A stretch of 64,000 nt of DNA, from positions 5,508,501-5,572,500 of the forward strand of contig NZ_CP017886.1 of assembly GCF_001874645.1 (NCBI RefSeq), read 5' to 3'. A program made the translations under genes and the position numbers. Shown here one piece after another: positions 43,867 to 52,800 of this stretch (position 1 is its first letter; every line of letters begins with the position of its first letter). A model generated the notes under the pieces. It worked only from the letters and a program-made list of their open reading frames with translations. It did no database searches and had not been told where the DNA came from. Source of the DNA: Pseudomonas frederiksbergensis. Lineage in GTDB: Bacteria; Pseudomonadota; Gammaproteobacteria; Pseudomonadales; Pseudomonadaceae.

Positions 43867-44805
43867 TCAGATTAGTTGATGCCGATACGGCAAATCCGGC
43901 CCGGTCTTGCTGCAGGTCAGGGCCGCAGCGCTGATGGCGAACCTGAGCATTGCGTCGATCTGTTCGCGGCTCAAGCGCTGCAAACCGTCGACCGAATCGA
44001 GCTGTTGCTCGGTCAGCCAGGTAATCAACGCAGCCTGGAAGGTGTCACCGGCGCCGACGGTGTCGGCAATGACCACCTTACTTGCCGACGCGGACCAACT
44101 GCCGTGGCGACGGCTGAACACCGTTGCGCCCTGACCACCACGGGTCAGGAACACCAATTGACAGCGATGCTCCAGCCAGCCGTCGATCACGCTCTGCGGG
44201 TCACGTTCCGGATACAGCAGGCTCAAGTCTTCGTCGCTGACCTTGATCAGGTCGGCATGGTGGACCAACTCCGCGATACGCGAACGCCACAACTCGATGT
44301 TGGGCTCGGGATTGAGCCGCACGTTCGGGTCGAGGCTGATCAGGCGTTTACCGCTTTCCCGGCGCACCAGCGCCAGCAGCGTGTCGGCAATCGGTTGCAC
44401 CACCAGCGAAAACGAGCCGATGTGCAGGCCGCGTACTTGCTCGTTCAACGCTGGCAGATGGGCCAGCGTGAGTTGACGATCAGCGCAGCCTTCACCGCGA
44501 AAGCTGTAATGCGGCGAGCCATTGGCACCGACCGCGACCATCGCCAGGGTGGTGGGCGCGTCGAAGTCCAGCAGGTAATCCGGGCGTACCCCTTCGTCTG
44601 CCAGCACCTGCTGCAAGCGCCGGCCGAGGTAGTCGGTGGACAGTCCGGCGAACAGTGCCGCGTCCACACCCAAACGGCGTAGACCGACGGCGACGTTGAA
44701 CGGTGATCCGCCGGCAATCGCCTTGTAATTCACTGTTGAAGCCTGACCGCTGGCCTCGTTTTCGCTGAAGAAATCAAACAGTGCTTCACCACACACCAGA
44801 TACAT
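43867..44805 (-). CDS. mtlZ: Fructokinase of the mannitol operon (PfkB family)
   Basis: The 312-residue protein has the PfkB pattern: the early GGSPFNVAVGLRRLG substrate loop and the C-terminal ATP/anion-hole motif DTVGAGDTFQAAL with the catalytic Asp. It phosphorylates fructose made by mannitol dehydrogenase in the P. fluorescens mtl system. It is the only complete gene left of that operon here. Immediately upstream are fragments of mtlY, mtlE and mtlR in operon order. Whether it is still expressed, with its promoter region rearranged, is unclear. Confidence 0.9.
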   Translation of the reverse strand: MYLVCGEALFDFFSENEASGQASTVNYKAIAGGSPFNVAVGLRRLGVDAALFAGLSTDYLGRRLQQVLADEGVRPDYLLDFDAPTTLAMVAVGANGSPHYSFRGEGCADRQLTLAHLPALNEQVRGLHIGSFSLVVQPIADTLLALVRRESGKRLISLDPNVRLNPEPNIELWRSRIAELVHHADLIKVSDEDLSLLYPERDPQSVIDGWLEHRCQLVFLTRGGQGATVFSRRHGSWSASASKVVIADTVGAGDTFQAALITWLTEQQLDSVDGLQRLSREQIDAMLRFAISAAALTCSKTGPDLPYRHQLI

Positions 44806-44818
44806 AGATGTTCACTCT

Positions 44819-45073
44819 TTAAAGGGTTGCGACCTGCTGGCGATAGGGCTCATAGGCCGGTTGGTAGGCCGTTACATTCGCCACGACAGGTTGGGTTTCG
44901 CAGCGGTGGTCGAGGCTGACACAGCGCTCGCACAACGCCAACAGACTTTGCTGGATCCCGGTCCCCGACGCGCACCACGCCGCCTGAATGGCCGCGCCAA
45001 GTGCCGCGGCCTCACTGTCTTCGCTGCAAGCCACCGGGGTATTCATTTGTGCTTTGAGAGTCGAGGTATTCAT
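44819..45073 (-). pseudogene. mtlY: Xylulokinase (mtlY) C-terminal fragment
   Basis: The frame NTPVACSEDSEAAALGAAIQ then AAWCASG ... YEPYRQQVATL is the C-terminal segment of an FGGY xylulokinase, about 70 of about 490 residues. The ATPase and sugar-binding domains are lost. It keeps the normal operon order and 13-bp distance to mtlZ. Upstream it runs into a single REP half at 45096-45110. Confidence 0.8.
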
Positions 45074-45095
45074 GGCGATCACAACCGATTGGGGG

Positions 45096-45110
45096 GGCAG
45101 CTCCTACGGG
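45096..45110. repeat. Single REP half at a deletion junction
   Basis: GGCAGCTCCTACGGG is identical to the right half of the REP pair at 721-735. It lies exactly between the mtlY fragment and the mtlE fragment, where four operon genes are missing. Confidence 0.7.
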
Positions 45111-45117
45111 TGCAGGG

Positions 45118-45266
45118 TTACTTTGGATAACCCGCGCGCTTCATTTCACGTTCGGTGGTTTGCTGGGCGGCGGCCAGGGCCTGGTCGATGGTGGTCTGGC
45201 CGATCAGCGCGGCAGAGAACAGCTTGCCGACCTGAGTGCCGACGGCCTGGAACTCAGGGACGGTAG
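45118..45266 (-). pseudogene. mtlE: Mannitol ABC transporter binding protein (mtlE) C-terminal fragment
   Basis: The minus strand reads PTTVPEFQAVGTQVGKLFSA then ALIGQTTIDQALAAAQQTTE and stops after AGYPK. This is the C-terminus of the sorbitol/mannitol-binding protein. About 50 codons remain. It is fused directly behind the broken mtlR fragment. Confidence 0.78.
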
Positions 45267-45597
45267 TGGGTAGGGGTCATGCCCAGGTGTTCGGCGACCT
45301 CCTCCAGCGGCAGTTCGCGAGCGTAGTGGGCGATGATGTAATCCACTGCGCACGCTCCAGCAGGGGCGTCAGGCTTTTCAGTTCGGCGAACACCTGATGG
45401 CCGCTTTCGAACAGTTCATCGGTGAAGTTCACCAGCATGTCGCGCTTGGGCACCACTTCGTCTTCGGCCACCTGACTGATCCAGTTGTGGGGCAGATTGG
45501 GGCAGGGGAATCCGTGCTGGCGATAGATGATGGACACCCCGTTGTGGTCATCCATCAGCTCGTAGGATGGGTCGGTGACTCGGGCGGCTCGGGTCAT
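45267..45597 (-). pseudogene. mtlR: AraC-family mannitol regulator (mtlR), multiply deleted
   Basis: The start MTRAARVTDPSYELMDDHNG and RQHGFPCP are typical of MtlR, but the next residues NLPHNWISQVAEDE belong about 40 positions later. After LLERAQ the frame shifts and the first helix-turn-helix (VDYIIAHYARELPLEEVAEH then LGMT) appears in another frame before mtlE sequence begins. There are at least two internal deletions and a 3' truncation. The operon has therefore lost its activator as well as its transporter. Confidence 0.82.
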
Positions 45598-45700
45598 GGC
45601 AGGGCGCTTTTATGGTTATCGCGACTTGATGATGCACTTTCAGGAAGACAGTTCCAACCTGTCGCGCCGCGAGGCGAGGATTTTCGATTGTTCGGGGGGC

Positions 45701-45855
45701 GGGTCTGTACGAAAACTCGCCGAGCGGCGATCAGGCAAGGCAAAAACAGGCGAGGAACGGCTGGGGTCGCACGCGACTTTAGGCCTCTAAATGAGCATTC
45801 CGAGCCTGTTTTTAACGCAGCTTGGTCGACGCGCAGGCAGTTTTCGTACAGAGCC
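45701..45855. mobile_element. 155-bp inverted-repeat mini-element (MITE-like)
   Basis: The left end GGGTCTGTACGAAAACTCGCC and the inverse of the right end GGCTCTGTACGAAAACTGCC are near-identical terminal repeats. Inside, AAAAACAGGC and GCCTGTTTTT form a second inverted pair. There is no transposase frame. It abuts the stop codon of the PI-PLC-like gene. The ends look like those of a longer Pseudomonas insertion sequence that would supply transposase. Confidence 0.65.
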
Positions 45856-46715
45856 TAGTGTTTGGCTCGCCCCTTGATCATATTCGACTCCCAGCAGTAG
45901 TCGATCAGTGAAGAGTCTCCAAAAAAATCGACATTGATAATGCTACATTTCGGTGCCCAGCCAGACGTCGGGCCGAACCACTCGTTCAGTTCTGTGGTGA
46001 TTCTTTTCACACCCACCAACAACTCATAACTGGTTGCCGACAATGACCATGGCATAGCACCCGATGGCGGGGATTTTAATGTCCGTGCAATGTGCTGCTT
46101 CAGCTCATTGGGAGGCGTAATGTCCGTGCCGCTCCACTGGTGGCTGATACCGCCCCAATACAGCGGGCTGTTGAAGTCAGGATGCCATGCGGCTGCCAGT
46201 ACGATCCGTTGTTGACGACTGAGCTTTTTAAGTTCTCCGAGCGTAAGGCTTTTATTTTTCTCAGGAATGAGTCGCAGCCCTAGTTCATTCATGATGACAG
46301 TATTAAACGTCTTGTAGTCGAAGGCGTCGCCATTCAATGTCTTCAATTCGTGCAGGTCCAAAATAATAAATTCATCTGGATTTTCATTGAGGAAATACTT
46401 CAGGCTTTTAATCAGCTCACTTAACGAGCGACCTGTAGCAGGGCCGTGAAACGTATGGAATTTCTTGATGCCCATCCAGTGTTCATCAGCGTGAAACCTC
46501 AGGTCGAGCGCTCGCACGCCTTCATTGAGTTGCTGGATGAACGGGCCATCCTGACACACCACCCAGTTGGAAATGGCGGCGATATGAAGCGGATAAGAGG
46601 CGTCACGGTCGACGCCGGAATTGTGGGCGCCCGGCCAAACTATTTCACCGATGGACAGACGGTCCATGTAACGTGTTTCGGACATCCATTGTTTGTGGGG
46701 GTATGAGTTCGCCAT
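45855..46715 (-). CDS. PI-PLC X-domain protein (phosphatidylinositol diacylglycerol-lyase-like)
   Basis: The 286-residue protein contains the bacterial PI-PLC catalytic pair: H31 in WPGAHNSG and H90 in TFHGPATGRSL, with DLRF (71-74) between and EFIILDLHELK after. Bacterial enzymes cleave phosphatidylinositol or GPI anchors outside the cell. Here there is no signal peptide, so export would need another route, for example T6SS, or the substrate is internal. The stop codon touches a mini-element. It lies near, but separated by mtl debris from, the vgrG island. Confidence 0.8.
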   Translation of the reverse strand: MANSYPHKQWMSETRYMDRLSIGEIVWPGAHNSGVDRDASYPLHIAAISNWVVCQDGPFIQQLNEGVRALDLRFHADEHWMGIKKFHTFHGPATGRSLSELIKSLKYFLNENPDEFIILDLHELKTLNGDAFDYKTFNTVIMNELGLRLIPEKNKSLTLGELKKLSRQQRIVLAAAWHPDFNSPLYWGGISHQWSGTDITPPNELKQHIARTLKSPPSGAMPWSLSATSYELLVGVKRITTELNEWFGPTSGWAPKCSIINVDFFGDSSLIDYCWESNMIKGRAKH

Positions 46716-46947
46716 GATGCAGTTCCATTGCTTAGTATTAGATAGATACCAGTCCTGATGACTTGTCGCGTGCGCCGAGCGTTCAGCGGCACCCGTGAGT
46801 TATAGGTAATCCACTGGGTGCTTAATTACAAGGTGACAAAAGTGTCCAAGTAATTAAATGCCCTGGCGTTTCTTTTCGGCCAAACAAAGAAATGATTTAT
46901 CGGCAAGAGAAGTCATGCGCGTTACTTGGGGTCGATAGAGATAGCGT

Positions 46948-48243
46948 TTATGAGCTGACTCGATTTTTAGCCTCAATCCACTGCGCCATATACTGGGTAC
47001 TTTTGTGAGCGTGATGGCGCAGCATGCTGCCAATAAAATTATGACTTCTGATGTGATCGAGATTGTCGCGGCAGTACGCCAGGCGCTCGATCAAGGCGGG
47101 GCCGTGTACCTGCTGTCGATAACGTTCATTGATCAACCGTCGGCCATGTTCCTGAGACTCCAGCCACAGCGCCTTGTCGTTGTAACGCGCTACGGCGGCA
47201 TCGGCCAGTGCCGCGGCTGTTTCTCCGATGGCCCCCGGCCACGGCTGGCCTGCGCTCATGCCTTCCGCACCGATCGGCGTGGTGATATTCGGCGTACCAC
47301 AGAGCATGGCGTCGACAATCTTGCCCTTGATGCCCGCGCCGAAACGCAGCGGAGCCAGGCAGATTCGCGCTGCGGACATGACCTGCAAGGCGTCTTCGGC
47401 CCAGTTCATCACGTGAAAACCCTGGCTCGGGTTGTGCAACGCGGTCGCCTTGGGCGGCGTGTAGGCGCCATAAATGTGCAGCTGCGCACCGGGCAATTGT
47501 TGCCGGATCAGCGGCCAGAGAGTGGTTTTCATCCAGAGCACGGCATCCCAGTTCGGGGCGTGGCGGAAATTGCCGATGCTGAGGAAGTGCGCGCGGTCTT
47601 CGAACGGTGTAAACGGCTGAGTGATCGGATCAAGCATCAGCGGACACCAGTGCAGTAACTGGCGCGGTAACTTGAATTGCTCGACGAGCAATTCGATTTC
47701 CACCTCCGAGATCATCAGGTTCAGGTCGCAACGGTACAGCGCAGCAATTTCACGCTTGGCCAGATCGGTATCGGCCATGAGTTCGAACTCTTCACCCAAC
47801 GCCGGGGCGAACAACTCGCTGAAATCATTGGCGTCGTCACTGGCCTTCAGGCGGTCCTTGAGCCGCTGGTGCCGGGCATGTCGCAAGCTCTGCAGATCAG
47901 AGGTCTCAAGTACGCGCAGGGCAGTGGGGCAATGTTTCTCGACACGCCAGCCGAACTGTTCTTCCATCATGAACTGATCGAACAGCACGATATCCGGAGC
48001 CAGATCGCTGACGAAGGCATCGAAACTGCTGTTGTTCAGCTCAATGGGGACTTCCCGAATACCCAACTCTGCCAGATCGGCCTTGTGTTCGCCGATACCG
48101 GCCGGGCTGCTGAAGGTGATGTCCCAGCCTTGCTGCAAAAACGTTTCAAGAATTTGCATCACGTGTCCGCTGGCTGCGGATGAACGCGGCTCGGGCCAGA
48201 CGTAACCAATGACCAGGACTTTGGTTGCGCGGGGCTGACTCAT
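46948..48243 (-). CDS. Glycosyltransferase family 4-like protein
   Basis: The ATG at 48243 (MSQPRATKVLVIGYVWPEPR) is chosen because AAGGAAAT lies 8 bases upstream. The 431-residue protein has a GT-B layout: an N-terminal Rossmann-like half (PDIVLFDQFMMEE) and a C-terminal nucleotide-sugar half (FLSIGNFRHAPNWDAVLWMK, LAPLRFGAGIKGKIVDAMLC, TPIGAEGM). Family members transfer sugars to glycans or small molecules in the cytoplasm. It is an isolated gene, so the acceptor is unknown. Confidence 0.85.
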   Translation of the reverse strand: MSQPRATKVLVIGYVWPEPRSSAASGHVMQILETFLQQGWDITFSSPAGIGEHKADLAELGIREVPIELNNSSFDAFVSDLAPDIVLFDQFMMEEQFGWRVEKHCPTALRVLETSDLQSLRHARHQRLKDRLKASDDANDFSELFAPALGEEFELMADTDLAKREIAALYRCDLNLMISEVEIELLVEQFKLPRQLLHWCPLMLDPITQPFTPFEDRAHFLSIGNFRHAPNWDAVLWMKTTLWPLIRQQLPGAQLHIYGAYTPPKATALHNPSQGFHVMNWAEDALQVMSAARICLAPLRFGAGIKGKIVDAMLCGTPNITTPIGAEGMSAGQPWPGAIGETAAALADAAVARYNDKALWLESQEHGRRLINERYRQQVHGPALIERLAYCRDNLDHIRSHNFIGSMLRHHAHKSTQYMAQWIEAKNRVSS

Positions 48244-48423
48244 GAACGGGATTTCCTTGATGCAGGCAGAAGACTGGGGAGAAACAAGGGGCGCAATTAA
48301 ACCACAGCTGGCGGTGTTTATTGTGCCCGGCAAGCGCTCAACGGTGCGTTATGCACTTGTATTGACTGGAAGTTTCTCGATTCATGGGTTAGCGTCTGGC
48401 AGCTGATTCATGGACGTTTTTCA

Positions 48424-49302
48424 ATGACCCAACCCACCGCACTTCAGACTAAAGTTGCCTCGCAGATTCTCATGGCGATCCGGTCTGGCGAGTTAACCCC
48501 CGGCAGTCACCTCAAAGAGGTCGAACTGGCCGAGCGCTTTGGCGTGTCTCGCTCGCCGATTCGAGGGGCGTTGGTCTATCTGGCGCAAGAACAAGTGATC
48601 GGACGCTTGCCCCATCAGGGCTACTGCGTACTGGATACGCCGCTCAGCGACGAATTGGCCAAGGTCAATCTGCCAGTCGGTGAGGATGAGGCGCTGTATC
48701 AGCGGCTGATCGATGACCGACTGGCTCAGGCGATTCCCGATCAGGTGATGGAGAGTGATCTGTTGCGTCGTTACGGTGCAAGTAAAGCGGTATTGCGCCG
48801 TTGTTTGCTGCGTTTGTCCGACGAAGGTGTCATGCAGCGCAAACATGGGCACGGCTGGATGTTTTTGCCCACGTTGAGTTCGGCCGAAAAACGCTTCGAA
48901 AGTTATCGCTTCCGCATGCTCCTGGAACCTGCGGGCTTGCTCGAACCGACCTTCAATCTGCCGCGTGAACGTCTACAGCGTTGCCGTGAAAAGCAGCAGG
49001 CACTGCTCGAAGGCACTCCCGACAGCCTGAGCTTTTTCGAAGCCAACGCCGAATTTCATGAATTGCTCGCTGCTGCGTCCGGCAATAGCTTCATTCTGCA
49101 AACCGTGCAGCAGCAAAACCGCCTGCGTCGGCTCACTGAATTTCATACCGTGTCGAACCTGGAGCGGGTTCGCATTTCCTGCCGTGAACACCTGGAAATT
49201 ATCGACGCGCTGGAGCAGGGCGATCGGGAATGGGCGTCGACCTTGTTGTACCGACACTTGAAAGTGGCCAGTACGTTGAATGAAGTGCGCAAGAAAAGCT
49301 GA
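48424..49302 (+). CDS. GntR/FCD-family regulator with two winged-helix domains
   Basis: The 292-residue protein has a first GntR winged HTH at about 8-70 (SGELTPGSHLKEVELAERFG, VSRSPIRGALVYLAQE). A second, similar segment lies at about 92-150 (LYQRLIDDRLAQAIPDQVME, SDLLRRYGASKAVLRRCLLR). An FCD effector domain follows (RMLLEPAGLLEP, NAEFHELLAAASGN, CREHLEIIDALEQGD with metal-type His residues). Usual FCD regulators have one HTH and about 230 residues. It diverges from the glycosyltransferase gene across 180 bp and may regulate it. Confidence 0.87.
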   Translation: MTQPTALQTKVASQILMAIRSGELTPGSHLKEVELAERFGVSRSPIRGALVYLAQEQVIGRLPHQGYCVLDTPLSDELAKVNLPVGEDEALYQRLIDDRLAQAIPDQVMESDLLRRYGASKAVLRRCLLRLSDEGVMQRKHGHGWMFLPTLSSAEKRFESYRFRMLLEPAGLLEPTFNLPRERLQRCREKQQALLEGTPDSLSFFEANAEFHELLAAASGNSFILQTVQQQNRLRRLTEFHTVSNLERVRISCREHLEIIDALEQGDREWASTLLYRHLKVASTLNEVRKKS

Positions 49303-49304
49303 GC

Positions 49305-49667
49305 TCAAGCCGCGAACATGCTCAGGACTTTATCGCGCAACTGGTCGATAGAGAACGGCTTGCCAATCACTGACATACCTTCCCGCACTTCAATACTTTC
49401 CGAATAGCCACTGGCAAACAGAATCGGCAACGCCGGACGCAGCACACGCGCTTGAGCGGCCAGCTCCCGGCCATCCATCTCCGGCAATCCCACATCGGTC
49501 ATCAGCAGATCGATGATTTGCGCGCTATCGTTGAGCAGGGCAAGCGCTGCGTGGCCTGTGTCGGCCTCCAGCACCTTGAATTTCAGTTCCTCCAGCACGT
49601 CGACGATCAGCATGCGCACGATGGTGTCGTCTTCGACTACAAGGATGGTGGGCGCTATGGCTGACAT
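49305..49667 (-). CDS. Single-domain response regulator
   Basis: From ATG 49667 (MSAIAPTILVVEDDTIVRML) the 120-residue protein is one receiver domain: acidic pocket EDD at 12-14, phospho-acceptor D58 (LLMTDVGLPEMDG) and the conserved Lys near the end (VIGKPFSIDQL). It has no output domain, so it probably works as a phosphate relay or by protein contact. It diverges from the large hybrid kinase across 194 bp, which suggests shared control and a shared phosphorelay. Confidence 0.9.
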   Translation of the reverse strand: MSAIAPTILVVEDDTIVRMLIVDVLEELKFKVLEADTGHAALALLNDSAQIIDLLMTDVGLPEMDGRELAAQARVLRPALPILFASGYSESIEVREGMSVIGKPFSIDQLRDKVLSMFAA

Positions 49668-49861
49668 GGTGGTGGCTCTCAGAAGAAGGCGTTCGGTCAC
49701 CGGTCGATTGAAGTGACCGGCTTGAGTCGACAGGGTAACCGTTCTCTCTGAATCATGCAGAGCGCTGCGGGATATTGCCGACAAGGCTGTCAGAAAAATG
49801 GATCCAAGATGCGTTTATGGGGCAAACTCCTTCACTCACAACGGTTCACAAAGGCCACCCA

Positions 49862-52800
49862 ATGACCTCTTCGTCTTCGGTTGATGAGCAAAGTTTCCGC
49901 AAACTGCTGAGCCGCAATATCAGCTTGCCGCTGGGGATGGGCGTGCTTAGCGCGGTGTTTTTTGTCTCTTTGATCACCTATCTGTTGTCGGTGATCCAAT
50001 GGGTCGAGCACACGGACCGGGTGATTAATAACGCCAACGAAGCGTTAACGCTGACGGTCGACCTGGAAACCGGGATGCGTGGTTTTCTGTTGTCCGGTGA
50101 CGAGCATTTTCTCGCTCCTTACGAAACGGCCAAACCGAGGATCATTGTTGCGCTCAAGACCTTGCAGGAGCTGACGGCCGATAACCCGCCGCAGGTCGAT
50201 CGCTTGCGCAGGCTCGAGGCGTTGCAGGTCGAGTGGAACGATTACGCACAGACCATGATCGATTTGCAGCACAGCAGCGGTGATTATCGGGCCGCCGTGA
50301 AGTCTGGCCGGGGTAAGCGTCTGACCGATGAAATCCGCAAGCAGTACGAAGATGTCATCGACATGGAGCAACAGTTGCGTATCACGCGCAGCGAAGAGGT
50401 TCGCCGCACGACGGTTTTGACCATTTCCCTTTATTTGCTGTTTGTTGCCGCTATCAGTGGTTTGCTGGCCTATGTCGGCCGTCGCGATTTGCTCAGTCTG
50501 TCGAAAAGTTACAGTGCCAACCTCGCGGCGCAACAGAGCAGCGCACATCGTCTGGAACAACAAGCCTGGCTGCGTAATGGCCAGGCCGAGTTGGCGGAAC
50601 AGGTGCTTGGGCAACTGTCGTTAAATCTGCTGGGCCGCAATATTTTGCAATTTTGCGCGCAGTATCTGGACTCTGTTGTGGGTGCGATGTATGTGAAAGA
50701 AGAGCACGGAGGCCTCACGCGCATAGCCTCTTATGGTTTCTCCCGCGAGCAGGAAGGGCGCGAGCAGGCGATCGACAGTGGCGAGGGCATTACCGGACAG
50801 GTGGCACAACAAGGTCGGCTGATTCGTCTGGATGAAGTGCCCGCCGGCTATTTCAAAGTCAGCTCCGGGTTGGGGGAGGGCCTGCCGCGCAGTGTGCTGG
50901 TGGTGCCGACCCGCGATGACGAGCGGGTCAACGGTGTGATCGAACTGGGTTTCCTGCGCACCCTGACCGAGCGTGATGTCGAGTTGCTGGAGCTGATTGC
51001 CGGGAATATCGGCACCTCCATCGAAGCGGCGCGTTATCGCCAACGATTGCAGGAAGTGCTCGCCCAAACCCAGCAACTCAATGAAGAGTTGCAGGTGCAG
51101 CAAGAAGAACTGAAGACTGCCAACGAAGAACTGGAAGAACAGTCGCGGGTGCTCAAAGAGTCCCAGGGACACCTGGAGACTCAGCAGGTCGAGCTTGAGC
51201 AGAGCAACGAGCAGCTTGCCGAGCAGGCACAATTCCTGGCCGAGCAGCGCGATGCAATGGATCGCAAGAACGGTGAGTTGAGCCAGGTCCAGGTACAACT
51301 TGAAGAGCGTGCGCAAGAGTTGCAGCGCTCCAGCCAGTACAAATCCGAGTTCCTCGCCAATATGTCCCACGAACTGCGCACGCCGCTGAACAGTTCGTTG
51401 ATTCTCGCCAGGTTGTTGGCAGAGAACCCACAACAAAACCTCAGCGCTGAGCAGGTGACGTTTGCCGAATCGATCTACTCGGCCGGTAACGATCTGCTCC
51501 ACCTGATCAACGACATTCTTGACATTTCCAAGGTCGAGGCCGGCAAGCTTGAAGTACGCCCCGAGAATGCCAGCGTCGCGGGTCTGGTCGGTAGCTTGCG
51601 GGGCATGTTTGAACCGCTGGCAGCGGACAAGCACTTGGCATTCGACGTCCTGCTGCAAGCCGATGCACCGTTGATGCTGTTCACCGATCGTCAGCGTCTG
51701 GAGCAGGTGCTCAAGAACCTGTTGTCGAACGCTATCAAATTCACCGAGAAGGGCAGCGTCAGCCTGACTGTCGCCAGGCAGCCGGCCGAGGGTATTGCTT
51801 TTATCGTTCGTGACTCGGGCATCGGTATTTCCAGCGATCAGCAGGAAAGTATTTTCGAGGCCTTCCGTCAGGCCGATGGCAGCACGAACCGGCGTTACGG
51901 TGGCACGGGGCTGGGCTTGTCGATTTCGCGTGACCTGGCGGCGTTGCTTGGCGGCTCGATCAGCGTCATCAGCGAACCGGGGCAGGGCAGCGCATTCACG
52001 CTGGTGTTGCCTATGCAGTATGTCGAACCCGGCGATGAGCCGCGTGAGTTGCTGAAGATCGCACCGGTCGTCGCTGTTCCCAAGGTGACTGCCGCGCCTG
52101 CACCGTTGATCGATGAACCGAGGATTCCGCGTTTTGCTGATGACCGTGGCAAGGCGCCGTTCACCCGCCGTTGCATATTGGTGGTGGAAGATGAAGTGAA
52201 ATTTGCGCACATCCTCTTCGACCTGGCCCACGAACTGGGCTATCAATGCCTGGTGGCTCACGGTGCCGATGAAGGTTTTGAGCTGGCGACACAATTCATG
52301 CCGGATGCGATCCTGCTGGACATGCGCCTGCCGGACCATTCCGGGCTGACGGTGTTGCAGCGCCTGAAAGAACAGGCCGAAACCCGCCACATCCCGGTTC
52401 ATGTGATTTCTGTCGAGGACCGCGTCGAGGCCGCCATGCACATGGGCGCTATCGGTTATGCGCTCAAGCCGACCACCCGCGAAGAGCTCAAGGACGTATT
52501 CGCGCGACTGGAAGCCAAGTTGACGCAAAAGGTCAAACGCGTGCTGCTGGTGGAAGACGATGACCTGCAACGCGATAGCATTGCCCGGCTGATCGGCGAT
52601 GATGACATTGAGATCACCGCGGTTGGCCTGGCCCAGGACGCGCTGGACCTGCTGCGCGACACGCTCTATGACTGCATGATCATCGATCTGAAACTGCCGG
52701 ACATGCTCGGCAATGACTTGCTCAAGCGCATGTCCACCGAAGACATTTGCTCGTTCCCGCCGGTGATCGTCTATACCGGGCGTAACCTGACCCGTGATGA

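Noticed and set aside
50621..52570. 649-codon minus-strand frame opposite the hybrid kinase
   Set aside because: Lies across the kinase, GAF and receiver domains and has no protein-family features.
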